From assembly GCF_023343835.1 (NCBI RefSeq), contig NC_064436.1, positions 50,195,883 to 50,259,882 on the forward strand: a DNA stretch of 64,000 nt. Direction: 5' to 3'. Origin of the DNA: Lagopus muta. Lineage: Eukaryota > Chordata > Aves > Galliformes > Phasianidae. Below the pieces are notes generated by a model. It was given only the letters and a program-made list of their open reading frames with translations, did not search any database and was not told where the DNA came from. Both the position numbers and the translations under genes were made by a program. Every line of letters begins with the position of its first letter. Position 1 is the stretch's first letter. Of the stretch, positions 50,501 through 60,660 are shown piece after piece.

Positions 50501-51454
50501 TTCTTCATTGTTCAGATACAATTTCTGGGCAATTAGGTGCAAGTGTCTATTTGCCCAAAGAAGAAGGGTAACGTTTTTCACTTGTCGCTCTATTAAGTAT
50601 CCCTGCAAACCCTCCTTAAGTCTTGCAATGTATACGTAAGGAATTCTCAGTGGGTTACCATCTCGGATGCTCTCACTTACTTCATACATAACACTGTTGT
50701 CAAGGGCCAAGATATCTTCCAGTTCCATTTCACTCAGGCCAGATTTGGACATAGTGATGTAACCAAGTGCTCTTGACAGTAGTCGTGATCCACATTTACT
50801 TTCCAGTGACCAAAACAGCTGCTCTATGCTTTCATGTACAGTGATACAGAGGGAGGACTCATCCACGTCTTTGTGAGATCTCCAGTTCTTGACCTCTCTG
50901 AAGGTTAAGTTCACAAACATGGGCAGTGTACACTTGGAGAATGCTTCATTGACATAGATTTGTTGCCCTGATGTTACTTTTCTTTTAACTCGCAGCAGCT
51001 GATGTTTCAGTACTTGGCTACACATCTTTCTGTCCCTTGCAGTCAATTCAATGTAGTTGTCTTCTTCGTGAATAAGGCACCTCAGTTTTTGCAGTATCCC
51101 ATGCTTGTTTGGCAGTGTTGACAAAATTATCCGTACTGAACGGGGAAGGTGAATGGGAAGCCACCAAAGCTTCCTAGCGTCATCACTATCTGTTAGCTGT
51201 TCTAGGGCATCAAATATTATCACCAATGGTCTGTGGAATGAGGACTCATTCAAGAGATTTATGAACAAATCCCGGAGGTCATGAATCTTTTTAGGGTAAC
51301 TTTGCACGAGGCAACGATAGTTGACTGCTAATTGTTCACAAATGCTTTGAAGTATATTCTTCAGATCTATGCTTGTTTCAGTGGATCCCAAAAATCTTAT
51401 AATTACCACAGGGTCAGAATCAGGTCCCATTTCTTCTTGCAGCCAGGAATAGGC
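47522..51454 (-). CDS. NWD2: NWD2 last coding exon: NACHT end and WD40 region
   Basis: One exon of 3,933 bases encoding 1,310 residues plus TGA. It starts after the acceptor TGTATTCCAG in phase 0 with AYSWLQEEMG. A methionine at 51430 is internal and not the start of the protein. Visible parts: Walker B LVIIFDALEQL (51194-51226), then RIILSTLPNKHG, a sensor-1-like strand of the NACHT ATPase. A helical region follows (residues about 130-530 of the exon). The WD40-type repeats run from about residue 540 to 1215, with blade ends such as SISTWDVE, VLSIWDIDI, SRVWRLATG and VNIWSL. Length and order match vertebrate NWD2, a STAND-type protein expressed mainly in neurons whose molecular role is poorly known. 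The frame is intact. The closest alternative is the paralogue NWD1, but the sequence fits NWD2 throughout. Long open frames on the other strand are shadows. Confidence 0.96.
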   Translation of the reverse strand, partial: AYSWLQEEMGPDSDPVVIIRFLGSTETSIDLKNILQSICEQLAVNYRCLVQSYPKKIHDLRDLFINLLNESSFHRPLVIIFDALEQLTDSDDARKLWWLPIHLPRSVRIILSTLPNKHGILQKLRCLIHEEDNYIELTARDRKMCSQVLKHQLLRVKRKVTSGQQIYVNEAFSKCTLPMFVNLTFREVKNWRSHKDVDESSLCITVHESIEQLFWSLESKCGSRLLSRALGYITMSKSGLSEMELEDILALDNSVMYEVSESIRDGNPLRIPYVYIARLKEGLQGYLIERQVKNVTLLLWANRHLHLIAQKLYLNNEEDLQEMHTIMAEYFLGVWSGGRRKPFYSNDQYLNSCPARDSRGLNEEEKHCMDQIAFDRQAPDQPWVFQCNPLEPDIFFINHRKMTELIHHLTRCGRTDDLLYGVIMNFSWLYTMIRIGQFDKALSDIELAYTYSQEKELKFLASTLRSIKFKVVKYPGSLSAELQQRLLPVVSSLPKLRHLLLECDKDGPKYCSIVPLHSSMDVTYSPERLPLSSSCMHVTEILPTFNPSTIIAALENGSISTWDVETRQLLRQITTSPSVIIGMKLTSDERYLVVATTNNTLLIYDNINSCLLSEMEIKGSKHCGLGGGSSFINGFTLSVNHALAWLEASKDVTVIDLLYGWPLYHFHCWYEVTCVQCSPDGVYAFCGQYLNTTTIFHLGSGEKLATVTSEFSGGFVKFLLILDKAQEMVMVDSEGSLSVWSTEEITNPQLTDDFDCRRDDSEVVSIELSEDQSAILICKALSIELLDTHVWKVAEKFRAKHNEHFISAVLSKNGNCIIASMENTSAIFVWRRDTGQCMASLQEISGTIVRLIKSNHHNMLLSLSTSGVLSIWDIDIITAMSNIDKSGKPIQRLVLPARGELIYTLDGSDSVHKWNFSTGYIEAIFKHEGTVENCVLTTSGEIMVTSDDKCSQYVWHTVSGENIFRINGQKISELMITHNDQFVVSLCEQNASRVWRLATGHRVCNILVALHNAFITTANTFVVGMAKNKVLAVSLWTGSITKKFCCDDGASIVDVKLIPDCPDIIVFITSTETVNIWSLTEEVICRRVQLPTNFLKNLEDFEMSPNGKLGIITRGDENINVLDLHSGKLRVVHAPGVIWRQRLSRDGRYLVYICFLNEDDDNGAISSLIVMRLADGKNIGACSLYKTPTFLTLSQRHLNIIIGFDDGSIGTYTVVDRVDAALKIKIATSNSRQIFNNTTQVIRPKCHNYSFKVTADCIWRESTEVFARDSPITVIEPEVSEATPTKKHNYCYEKVCSAIDCRGHSFATDN

Positions 51455-52972
51455 CTGGAATACAGAGCATTATTTAGTTAGCATCTAAACAAAGCACAGT
51501 AAGAGAGTTTATAAACGGTAATAGCCTATATGTAAATAAACATTTCTAAATGTGACTGGTTGAATGTAAATGCTCTCACTAGTAGAGCCTGAGGCTGCTT
51601 TTGATTTCTGTGCACTGGATGAAATTTTTATCTTATGTCATTTTCATGGCTAATATCCTAAAACACTAAGGCCCAGATCTATAAGAGGTTTAAATCTACA
51701 AGGACCTGAGCAGAATTTAGTCCATAAATCCCAGGGTACTTTTTGCAAAATCTATGTCTCACTTCTAGAAATCTACAGGTAGACTTCCTTAGACACTAAG
51801 TGATGTCATCTTTGGCAAGGCAAACCAGTTTGGCACCTAACCTTGTTTAATATTAAATCCCAGCTAAGATTAAACACATACCCTGGCAATTTTGTTAGAC
51901 AGGGATGGGAACATAGTATTGAACTTTCTCAGCTGGTTATTTTAATTCTTGGGCCAATGACGTACATTCTCTCTCGGTGTGCCTATGGCTCTTTTATGCT
52001 GCCACAATGAGTAAACAGGTTAGCTAGCTATAAGCAAGTGAGGAATGTGGCTCTAAATCCTCTCAGTCTGTGAAGGCTAACTAGCTCAGTTCTCTCATCT
52101 GCTAATTCTTTCCACTTCACTTGAAGTTATTACAGAATATTTTAAGAAAAAAAAAACATAACCAAAGCCTCTGGGTGAACTTAAGTATTGAAATGAGATT
52201 TTGAGCTGCAAATCCCTATTTTTCATAGACAACAAATGTGAATCTATAGGAAGTCACATTTGAGAAAGGTAGGATTTTAAGCATTATTGTTTCTCTGTCT
52301 ATTTCCTTCTGGTTGATATGGCTGTTTCCCAAGCTACTGTGCCAAATTATCTGGGCAACCTCTAGGGAACTCAAAATTGTGACTTTCACCTAGACTATTA
52401 GGCTTAGAGATGCCAGATTGTTTTTTTTTTGTTTTGTTTCATTTTGTTTTTTTTTCTTCTGTGTCTGGTCCTGCGTTGCAGTGTTTCCCCTCATGTCCCT
52501 GTAGTACTCAGCTCTGTGGCTGAAGAAGCTTGTCAGACAAAAAAATGTATTTTTGCTGATTATTACAGATAGTTATAGCTAGTGTATCAGACTAATTCTG
52601 GAGTAATTTCTGATGAGGATGTTAAACAAGACAGCATACCTTAGAAAAACATGTTGTATTTGTGAATAAGATTAAAAACAGCATATGACGTTTAGATGGT
52701 TCTAGGTTCATAGAACGTTAGTGGAACAAAAGGGGAGGAGATCATTCTAAAATACACGTTTTTAACTCTACCTGCCTTTTGAAAGCTCAAATAAGGCTTT
52801 TTTAATTCACTTGGGTATATGATATAGGCACGTTGTTATTAAACGGCAGTCCTTTCCTGAACACATATACAATAATATGCTATATGTGAGTTTTATAATC
52901 TTTATTTTACTAAGCTGGCCTTTATGCACTAATGATCCTGGCATCACCATTCTATGTAAGGTATTTATTTAC
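51455..52972 (-). other. NWD2: NWD2 intron between the last two exons
   Basis: 1,518 bases with donor GTAAATAAAT after AAG and acceptor TGTATTCCAG. Phase 0. Contains a T-rich stretch near 52421-52456 and no recognised repeat or gene. Confidence 0.93.
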
Positions 52973-53562
52973 CTTCTTTGCCACTTCGGCTAATAAAAGA
53001 GTTTTCCCTGTGCATGGTCCTCCGTATATGATAAGAGGGTTAATGTGTCCTATTTTGCTAGGTAGAACATACTTGTGAACTATGTTTAATGCCTCACATC
53101 TGTATTCATAAAAAGTGGAGTATGTTTTACATAGTGATGAATGTTGAAGAACTTCATCATACAGCAAGTCTGTCTCGGTGTCGAAATTCTGCTGCACTGT
53201 TGCCTGGATTATATCGATCATGTCTTCATAGAACTGTTTACCAAGTCCTTCAATGTAATGATTCTCCACTTCTTGGGAGTACCCCAGTTTCATGTCACAG
53301 TGAGTGACAGAGGTGTACACTCTCAGATTGGAGGATGCAACGATGGTAGGAATGAATTCATCCCTGAGCTTGATCAGTTTCTCATGAGCTTCGGGATCTC
53401 GTAGAAACTTCCCAGCTGTATGTACCACATCCATGTATTTTCCCATCTCTGGAATTTTAACAAAACGCTCAATGTTGGCAATTTTCCGAATGTAGCAAAC
53501 ACACTTCTTTAGGAAAGCTGGTGTTTGTTTACCCAAGGCAAAGTCAAGTTCATCTTCAATAG
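52973..53562 (-). CDS. NWD2: NWD2 penultimate exon with Walker A
   Basis: 590 bases, entered in phase 1 after acceptor CATCCTCAG (the first two bases finish an alanine codon) and left in phase 0 at GCAAAGAAG before GTAAAT. It encodes IEDELDFALGKQTP at its start, then CVCYIRKIANIERF. The helical linker that precedes the nucleotide-binding domain follows. The exon ends with the P-loop GGPCTGKT (53000-53023) and LLLAEVAKK. All Walker A residues (G-x4-GKT) are present, so ATP binding looks possible. The apparent open-frame start near 53536 is a TTG codon inside the exon. The true exon begins eight codons upstream. Confidence 0.95.
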
Positions 53563-53878
53563 CTGAGGATGAAAAGAGAACACAGAGTCTCTGTTATCTT
53601 TTCTTTTTAAACTGTTTAGTATCCTGCCCTCTTCCACCCTCTCCCCCCGCCAACATGCAGACACTTTAATGATCACATCTGTTTTCTGTAAGAAGCAGAA
53701 AAAGCACAGAAAAAAGTTGCTGGGTACTTTCATAAAGGCTTCAGTCTCAAGCAAGCATAATGAGCATTTTTTTCACCTCAATCATGTGAGAAATGCCAAC
53801 AGAAATATATTTTCATGTTTGTGGAAAGGTTGGTAGAAAAGACAATAAATGAACATACAGAAATAGCCTGAACTTTAC
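53563..53878 (-). other. NWD2: NWD2 short intron, 316 bases
   Basis: Donor GTAAAGTT after TCCTCTG, acceptor CATCCTCAG. It splits an alanine codon (G then CT). No repeats recognised. Confidence 0.93.
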
Positions 53879-54023
53879 CAGAGGAAAGATATCTCTTTGC
53901 TTGGCTGTGTTTCATTTTTCCTTTTTCATACAGCAATTTCACAGCAGTCTTAAAAATCTTCTTTATTTCTTCTGATATATCTTGCCATTTGTTCTCATTC
54001 ATAGAGTTTGAAGAAGGTTCCAT
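53879..54023 (-). CDS. NWD2: NWD2 145-base coding exon
   Basis: Entered in phase 0 after acceptor TTTTTTAAAG and left one base into a codon (TCTG then GTAAAG). It encodes 48 residues and the first base of the next codon. Recognisable NWD2 segments are WQDISEEIKKIFKTAVKLL and GKMKHSQAKRYL. The exon happens to start with ATG, but this is not a translation start, because the frame continues from the exon ending at 55206. The acceptor tract is short and A-rich, so correct definition of this exon may depend on enhancers. Confidence 0.93.
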
Positions 54024-54224
54024 CTTTAAAAAATATCCAGAGTTAAACAATAGGCTATAATACACACATCTAAAACATCAGAAAGTAAAGATCTACTGTT
54101 GAAGGTCATAAATAATATGGTAACAGAGAAACACATCTGCTAAAAATAAGTGAACAAGTTCACCTTTTTATACTGTAGATAATCATGATGTATATTCCAC
54201 TTTAGAATAATAAAAGTTATCTAC

Positions 54225-54317
54225 TTTTGAATATTTTCTGAATTCCTCCTGTAGGCAGCTGATGAAATGTTCTTCAAGAATAAGACCTTTGTCTGTAAAG
54301 TGTTTTGAGGTGCAAGC
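54225..54317 (-). other. Possible NWD2 cassette exon, 93 bases, phase 0/0
   Basis: Follows a good acceptor (ATCATTATTTCAG) and ends at AAA before GTAGAT, a moderate donor. Length is divisible by three. Read in the phase set by the flanking exons it is fully open and encodes 31 residues, beginning ACTSKHFTDKGLILEEHF. Inclusion would add an in-frame insert between the 55206 and 54023 exons. The surrounding frame is open for 198 bases, which AT-rich DNA can reach by chance. I know of no such segment in mammalian NWD2. Confidence 0.25.
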
Positions 54318-54487
54318 CTGAAATAATGATATTACAGAAGCAGTAATATTTCTAAAAACTACCTTTCCTATTAATGACAAGTATTAATAATAATAATTAA
54401 AGCTTGGATTTCAAAATTGAAAATGAGTTTCCTAGTACCTAATTTTAAGAACTTCATATTTGAAAAAATATGGGATTTTATCTGACA

Positions 54488-54662
54488 TTACTTTAGTCCA
54501 TACATTGCTATAGTAACAGTGATCTTAGTGCCACTGGTGAGGGCCTGTGAGATAAATTCATTAATCCCTTTAGAGGTATCTGTCAGATTCTGTTTCTGTA
54601 ACACAGCTGGCAGTTGCTGCTGTGTTACTGTAGGTGACATGTTCAAGGGGTGCCTTGTTTTC
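54488..54662 (-). other. Possible poison or alternative exon of NWD2
   Basis: Begins after a very strong pyrimidine tract and acceptor (CTCTCCTTCTTCCAG). In the phase delivered by the exon ending at 55206 it would read about 30 residues (from ENKAPLEH) and then TAA, so inclusion would truncate NWD2. In another frame it is open to 54488 and encodes a polar stretch ending ITVTIAMYGLK. A weak donor (AAA then GTAATG) lies at its end. It could be a decoy site or a chance match. Confidence 0.2.
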
Positions 54663-55205
54663 CTGGAAGAAGGAGAGTACAACAGGAAAAAGAGTGGCCC
54701 TGAGGTCAGTGTTCCTTAACAACTTTCTTGACATGTTCAGAACAGTTTGTCTTTTATTACTTTCACTGAGTTTATGTGACGTAACCCCGTGTTAGCTTTA
54801 AGTTACAAACATTCTTTGGTAACTCCTGTGTCTCACTAGCTTGAAGAAAGGTTAGAACATTTAATAACAAATAAAAGTTGAGCATTATTCTAAAGGATAT
54901 TGCAGTAAATATGCAATATATAGCTAAATAATACTGAATTCGACCCACTAAACATTTCTGTGCTAATGTTTTTTAATGTGGGAGGGTAGAATCGAGCCCT
55001 GGGTAACACATAATTTTTATTGTCACCAATTAACGACAAATGCATGTTTTAAAAATTATAATTAATGGTGTTGGAAAATCTTCCATTAGAATGCAGTTAT
55101 TCTGCCGAGGTGGGAGGGATTGCATTAGGCACTTGTGTCACTCACTCTTGCAGAACTTTTTCCCCTGACAGAGAGGAATTTTTGAAGGAGGTGAATGCGA
55201 CTTAC

Positions 55206-55409
55206 TGTATTCTGGAAGCTCTTCAGCATTTCAGATTTCGGCCTGAGGTAATATGCTGGCGGCACTGCGTTCTCATCTCTGCAGTACCACTCTTCTATAA
55301 TTCTGGTCTCTAGCTTGGCCTCCACAGCAGCATCCAGGATCATTTCAAATTCAGCTGACTCCACTTCCCCTGGGATGCGGATGTTCCCATACTTCTCTCC
55401 CAGTAGGCC
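55206..55409 (-). CDS. NWD2: NWD2 204-base coding exon
   Basis: Exactly 68 codons, phase 0 at both ends, between acceptor CCAATACACAG and donor GTAAGTCGCA. It encodes GLLGEKYGNIRIPGE at the start, then EFEMILDAAVEAKLE, EEWYCRDEN and YYLRPKSEMLK, a region near the N-terminus of NWD2 that precedes the NACHT module. The pyrimidine tract of the acceptor is weak, but the frame and the protein match fix the boundary. Upstream of this exon about 119 residues of the protein, including the start codon, are still missing. Confidence 0.94.
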
Positions 55410-57179
55410 CTGTGTATTGGCGGGAAATAGGGCTTACATTTTTCTCCTTAGTGACGTGAACACCCTCCACAGGATGTGAATTTCCTAAACATCAGTACTG
55501 TAATAGTTTCACAACTTTGAAATTAACAGAAAGGGAAACACACACAATGTAAGATGAATTATATTGAGATTATTGTGTTGAGCTCCATTCCACTATGATC
55601 ACCTGGCAGATTTTCAAGCAGATACACTAACCTTCTTTACATTAACTGCTAATAAAAATACAAGGGCACAACAATACAAACCCTCACATGAGGTTGGGTT
55701 CATCTCACATGAACATTATTAAAAATGCAGCTTCTTCTAGAAATACCAAGATTGATGTTGAAGAACCCCCAGTTACTTTGCTGTCTTGTATTCCCATGCT
55801 GCAAAAAAATGTTCACTCTCTTTGCCTCAGCAGCTGTCCAGGGAATGCACAGTGGAGAAAGGTGAAATAGTTTTGACCAATACCAAAACCCACTTTATTA
55901 CTTAAGTGCATGTATTTGGTATAAATGTAAAGATTTGTGGAAGTCAGTTCACAGATAGTGTTACCTTCAAAACTGAAGCGTAAAATATTGGTTATAATGC
56001 CATGAATACATTCTCTAAAACTTAGTTTTGCAGTTTTCTGTGTATAAATATTAAATAAACAAAAGGGTTGAGAAAAACTTTTTGGAAGATAAAGCTGTAG
56101 GACATTTCTGCATTCTTTCTGCAAAATTGTGGCATATTTTTGACCCTGTGATTTATTCTGCATTCAAATGTTGGCCCACAGCAGTCTGTGAGAATTCTCA
56201 CTTTGTTTAAAATATAATTTCATTTTTTATTTCTTTTGTCATTTAAATACATTCAGTAAAGATTCTGAATTAATAAAAAGAAACACTTAATGTGGAGAGG
56301 AACCAACAGTATCAGCATCTTGATTTGAATCAGAAAGGTCTCTTAGCAAAGTGATGACAATGCAAATAAAGTACTACCCTAAAAATGTAAATGACCTTGT
56401 TGGTAAATAATAAAAATCTAAATAATCGTTATTTTTAAACCACTCATCATAATGAGAAACTGTTCTAAACTTTTTCAGCTGCAACTAAATCCTGCAGATC
56501 AATAACTGATTATGATGCAGCTTCACTGATTTTAGAAGTGTGATGCTGCTGACAGCCTTCTCTGAATCCAGCTATGTTGGCAGAAGGTACTCAAGCAGCT
56601 CAGCCTGCTAGTTGCTGTAGCCTCTGATCAGAGACATCAGAGCACTTAATGCAAACACTTCCTAACCTGTTTCAGACAAAATGTGACCACAGCCATATTT
56701 TCTAACCTGACTGACTTTTGCCTGGGGCAGAGTAGGGAGAGCACACGTGAAGTGCAGTGCTAGCTCTAATGGCAAATGGTTGGCCTGACAGCCCTGTAAT
56801 TCTGGAATTCTGAAGCTGCAGAGGTTAAACATAGTATAATGTTATTTTCTTCTTATCACATGAGGTTAATTGCTCTATAGTGCCATACTTGTACATTCAC
56901 AGTGATGTAGAAATCTCATAAATTTCTCTTAGTGAATCTTTGCTATGCAGATTTTTAAATTACCTTAAATAGCAATTAATGAGGCTATACTTTTTCTAAA
57001 TTTAAGTTCAATGGAATGTCCAAGCAAAGCTCAATAGTTGGGCCATTCATTAGCAGTATTAAATACAGATAAGTATTCTTATCTGTTATTGCAACAGACA
57101 TTATATAAGCAATCCTTTATTAGAGATCATCTTCCCAACCACTTGAGCAAAAAATAATGGAAGGGAATTTCAACATGAA
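55410..57179 (-). other. NWD2: Upstream NWD2 intron, proximal part
   Basis: AT-rich intron sequence. I searched it for the exon that should precede GLLGEKYG (expected to encode a segment rich in DLYWGVDPEEW-like residues) and did not find it. No repeats recognised. Confidence 0.7.
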
Positions 57180-57822
57180 CAGAATAGAAAAATAGAATCC
57201 TTAGAGTTGGAAGGGATCTTTAAAGGTCATGTTGTTCAGCTCCTCTGCAATGAACAAGGACATCTTCGATCAGGTTGTTCAGATCCTGATCCAGCCTGGC
57301 CTTGAAATTCTGCAGGGATGGGGCATCCACCACATGCTGGGCAACCTGTTCCTGTACCTTACCACCCTCACTGTAAAAGACTTTTTCCTTATGTCCAAAT
57401 GAAAACATTTCTCCTTGTTCTATCACCACATGCCCTGCTAGAGAGTCTGTCCCCTTCTTTCTTGTGGCTCTGCTTTAGACAGTGGCTCCCTGGAGCCTTC
57501 CCTTCTCCAGGCTGAACAGCCCCAGCTCTCTCATCCTGTCCTTGCAAGGGAGGTGCTCCATCCCTTGGATCATTTTTGTGGTCCTTTGGATACACTCCAA
57601 CAGGTCCGTGTCTCTCCTGTACTGAGGACTGCTCATGTGGACACAGTACTCCAGGTGAGGCCTCACCAGCACAGAGTAGGGGGCAGGATCAAATCCCTCA
57701 CCCTGCTGGCCATGGTTCTTTTGATGCAACCCAGGATATGGTTGGCTTTCTGGTCTGCAAGGGCACATTGCTGACTCATGCCCAGCTTAACATCCACCAG
57801 TACCCTCAAGTCCTATAATATT
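57180..57822 (-). mobile_element. CR1 LINE, 3' 640 bases
   Basis: An inverse CR1 copy starting with a degraded 3' tail (TAGAATCCTTAGAGTTGGAA). It runs through GCCTTGAAATTCTGCAGGGA, CAGGCTGAACAGCCCCAGCT and the stretch encoding the end of ORF2: on the minus strand [19 protein letters not shown] and LLECIQRTTKMIQGMEHL. 5'-truncated in the ORF2 C-terminal part. Its orientation is the same as NWD2 transcription. It lies inside the upstream NWD2 intron. Confidence 0.93.
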
Positions 57823-59270
57823 AGAATCACTGTAGATGATTTTGTCATGTGCTTTTAAATAAAATGGAGGCCTATGCAAACATTATTTGAAAGACATTAC
57901 ATTTTCTAATTGAATGGTCTTCTGTAATTGTGCTTGCTGCATGACTGGAAATCACAGGTGGGATTTTCATAGAAGTCCTTCATGAGCTGCATGAATTAGT
58001 CACACTCAGAGCACACCTCTGAAGCTTTGCATTCTACTGAGAGAATGATGAGCGTGCCAAGCTCCTGGGGAACAGTTCTTCCCTTAAGCATATTTTGCTA
58101 GATGTATAGTATGCTTTTCACCAAAAGTGATCAGTGGTTAAAAACAAACAAACAAAAACATAACTAAGACTACGTGTGTTTGCTGGAATCTTAACAAAAT
58201 TTTTTTGTTATGTTACATGATAGCCTTTGAATTGATGCATTGCATGCACAGGCTATGAGAACAGCATCTTCCATTCTTGCATATGGGAGTAGCTTGGAAG
58301 GCTTGGAAGTATCTCATTCTAGGCAGTTTCCAAGGAAAAGACATCTGCTCTCTACTTTTCTGGATTTATAATCTGTTAGTACAAATATATTGTGCCAGGG
58401 TTCCACAAAAACATCCAAAACTTTAGATACCTAAACTTAGAATGGCACATGTTCCTCCAGGGACTTCAGTGTCCAAGATGCAACTACGCTAGAGGCAGGC
58501 AGCAGCCTCTGGAAGTGTCTGTCCCTCTCTCATTATTCACTATACATTTAAGTAGGAAAACCAGAACAACAGAATTTAAAGAAAATAAAGTTTCTCACAA
58601 TCTTCATGTTTCATCACGCTAAATGAAAATAAGAATATTGCTATTTATGTTCTTTATGAAAAATAACAGAACACTCTGCTAATAACCTAAAACTTCAATT
58701 TGCGATAACGACATTGGGACAATTTGATGATTATTACAGGAAATTATTTTTTAAAAGCAAGCGTGATGTTTACACTATATTCAGTACTAGGAAACATTGT
58801 TATATGCAGACTTGTGAATCTAAATTTCCTACCCAATAAGTCATTTTCGTTTAATTGTAAAATAACAAATTAAAAATTCATTAGATTGAAGATGATTGAA
58901 CTGTTTAAAGCCACCAGACTGGTAAATGTATAAAACCCTCAGGAACTAATTGTATCAGAGAGAACTTCATAGAATTGACAACAGAACAACCTCAGCAGTA
59001 GTCTTGTTAGCTTTGTTGTGCCTGAGGCTGAAGTTAAAGGAAAATTATTAGAGGCAAACTAAAGAATTACTGTTTAAGTCCATATGGAAAATATTTTCCT
59101 TCTACTCTGGGTGTGGGAAGATATTAAAATTGTAGATACAATCACAATAATGACCAGAAGGAGAAAACTAACAAGATTTGAATTCTTGCCAACAGAGAAA
59201 GCTGCAGGTTCATTGAAAATACAGATATGTAGCTGGTGAATGACCAGATCCAACGATCTTCTGCTGGGCT
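57823..59270 (-). other. NWD2: Upstream NWD2 intron between CR1 copies
   Basis: AT-rich sequence with no recognised exon or repeat. Open frames are 76 codons or shorter. Confidence 0.6.
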
Positions 59271-60660
59271 TCATGGAATCATAGAATGGCTTACGTTGTA
59301 GGGGATCTTAAAGATCATTTAGTTTCAACCCTCTATCGTGGGCAGTGTTGCCAGCCACTAGATCAGGCTGCCCAGGATCCCATCCAACCTAGCCTTGAAT
59401 GTCTCCAGGAATTGGGCATCCACAACCTCTCTGGGCCGCTTGTTCCAGCACCTCACCAATCTCTGTAAAAATTTTCTTCCTAACATGTAACCTGAATCTA
59501 CCCTCTTTTAGGTTAAAGCCAAGCCTCCTTGTCCTATCACTATCAAACTGTGTAAAACGTTGATCCTTGTCTGGCTTGTAAGTTCTCTTCAAGTACTGCA
59601 AGACCACAATGAGATCTCCCTAGAGATCTTCTCCAAGGTAAACAAGCCCAACTACCTCAAACTTCCTTTACAGGAAAGGTGCTCCATCCCTGTGATCTTC
59701 TTTGAAGCCCTCCTCTAAACCCTTTCCAATAGCTTTACATCATTCTTGTACTGGGGGCCCCAGGCTTGGACACAGTATTCCAAAGGGGGCCTTGCAAGGG
59801 CATAGTAGAGTGGGACAATCACCTCCCTCTCCCTGATGGCCATTCCTCTTCTGGTGCAGCCCAGGATACTATTGGCCTTCTGGTCTGGAAGAGCATGCCG
59901 CTGTCTCATGTCCAGCTTTTTGACCATCAGGATTCCCAGTACCTTCTCCACAAGACTGCCCTCAATGAATTCTTCACCTAGTCTGTACTCATATCTGGGA
60001 TTGCCTCCACTCCCAAAACCTTGCACCTGGCTTTGTTAAATCTCATTAGGTTCTAATGTACCCACTTCTCAAATATGTCCAGGTCCCTCTGGATGCCATC
60101 TCTCCCTTCTACTGTGTCAACTGCATCACTCAGTTTGGTGTCATTAGCAAACTTGCTGAGAGTATACCCAATCCCATTGTCTATGTCATTGATAAAGACA
60201 TTGAAGAGCAGACCCCTGGGGACATTTCTTGTGACGTGCCTCTACTTGGACTTAGAGCCATTGACAACAACCCTTTGGCTATGACCAACCAACAGATTCT
60301 TTATCCACCTACTAGTCCAGCATTCAAATCCATGTCTCTCCAATTTAGAGATAAAGATGTGGTATGGGATCATGTCAAAGGCCTTGCACAAGTCCAGGTA
60401 GATGACATCAGTTGCTTTTCCTTTGTCCACTGATGCCATTACTCCATCATAGAAGGACTCTAGATTGGTCAGGTATGATATGCTGTTGGTGAAGTCATGC
60501 TGGCTGTTTCTGATCACCTGCTCATCCTTCATGTGCCTTAATATGTCTTCCAGGAGAATCTGTTCCTTGATCTCCACAGCACATACGTTAGGCTCACTGG
60601 CCTAACATAGTTCCCCAGGTCTTCCTTTTTTTTACTCCTCAAACATGGGACTGGTATTCA
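59271..60660 (-). mobile_element. CR1 LINE, about 1.4 kb with dead reverse transcriptase
   Basis: A minus-strand CR1 copy from its 3' end (inverse ATGGAATCATAGAATGG) to within the reverse transcriptase region, near 60660. Minus-strand frames show [18 protein letters not shown] (near 60352-60405, an RT motif), [16 protein letters not shown] sequence and [14 protein letters not shown]. The catalytic FADD motif reads FAND here (60140-60151), so a metal-binding aspartate is lost. Further C-terminal pieces follow (RPPLEYCVQAWGPQYKND near 59750-59800). Frameshifts and stops break ORF2 into several frames. It is 5'-truncated and cannot move by itself. Same orientation as NWD2 transcription. Confidence 0.94.

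Larger units (their letters stand above)
54024..55205 (-). other. NWD2: NWD2 intron with possible extra exons
   Basis: 1,182 bases between two phase-0 junctions: donor GTAAGTCGCA after AATACA, acceptor TTTTTTAAAG. It holds two minus-strand segments with strong acceptors, listed separately at 54225-54317 and 54488-54662. No transposon is recognised. Confidence 0.9.

Noticed and set aside
51428..51430. ATG as a possible start of a 1,302-residue protein.
   Set aside because: The frame continues upstream through AYSWLQEE to a clear acceptor and joins the Walker A exon in phase 0, so this ATG is internal.
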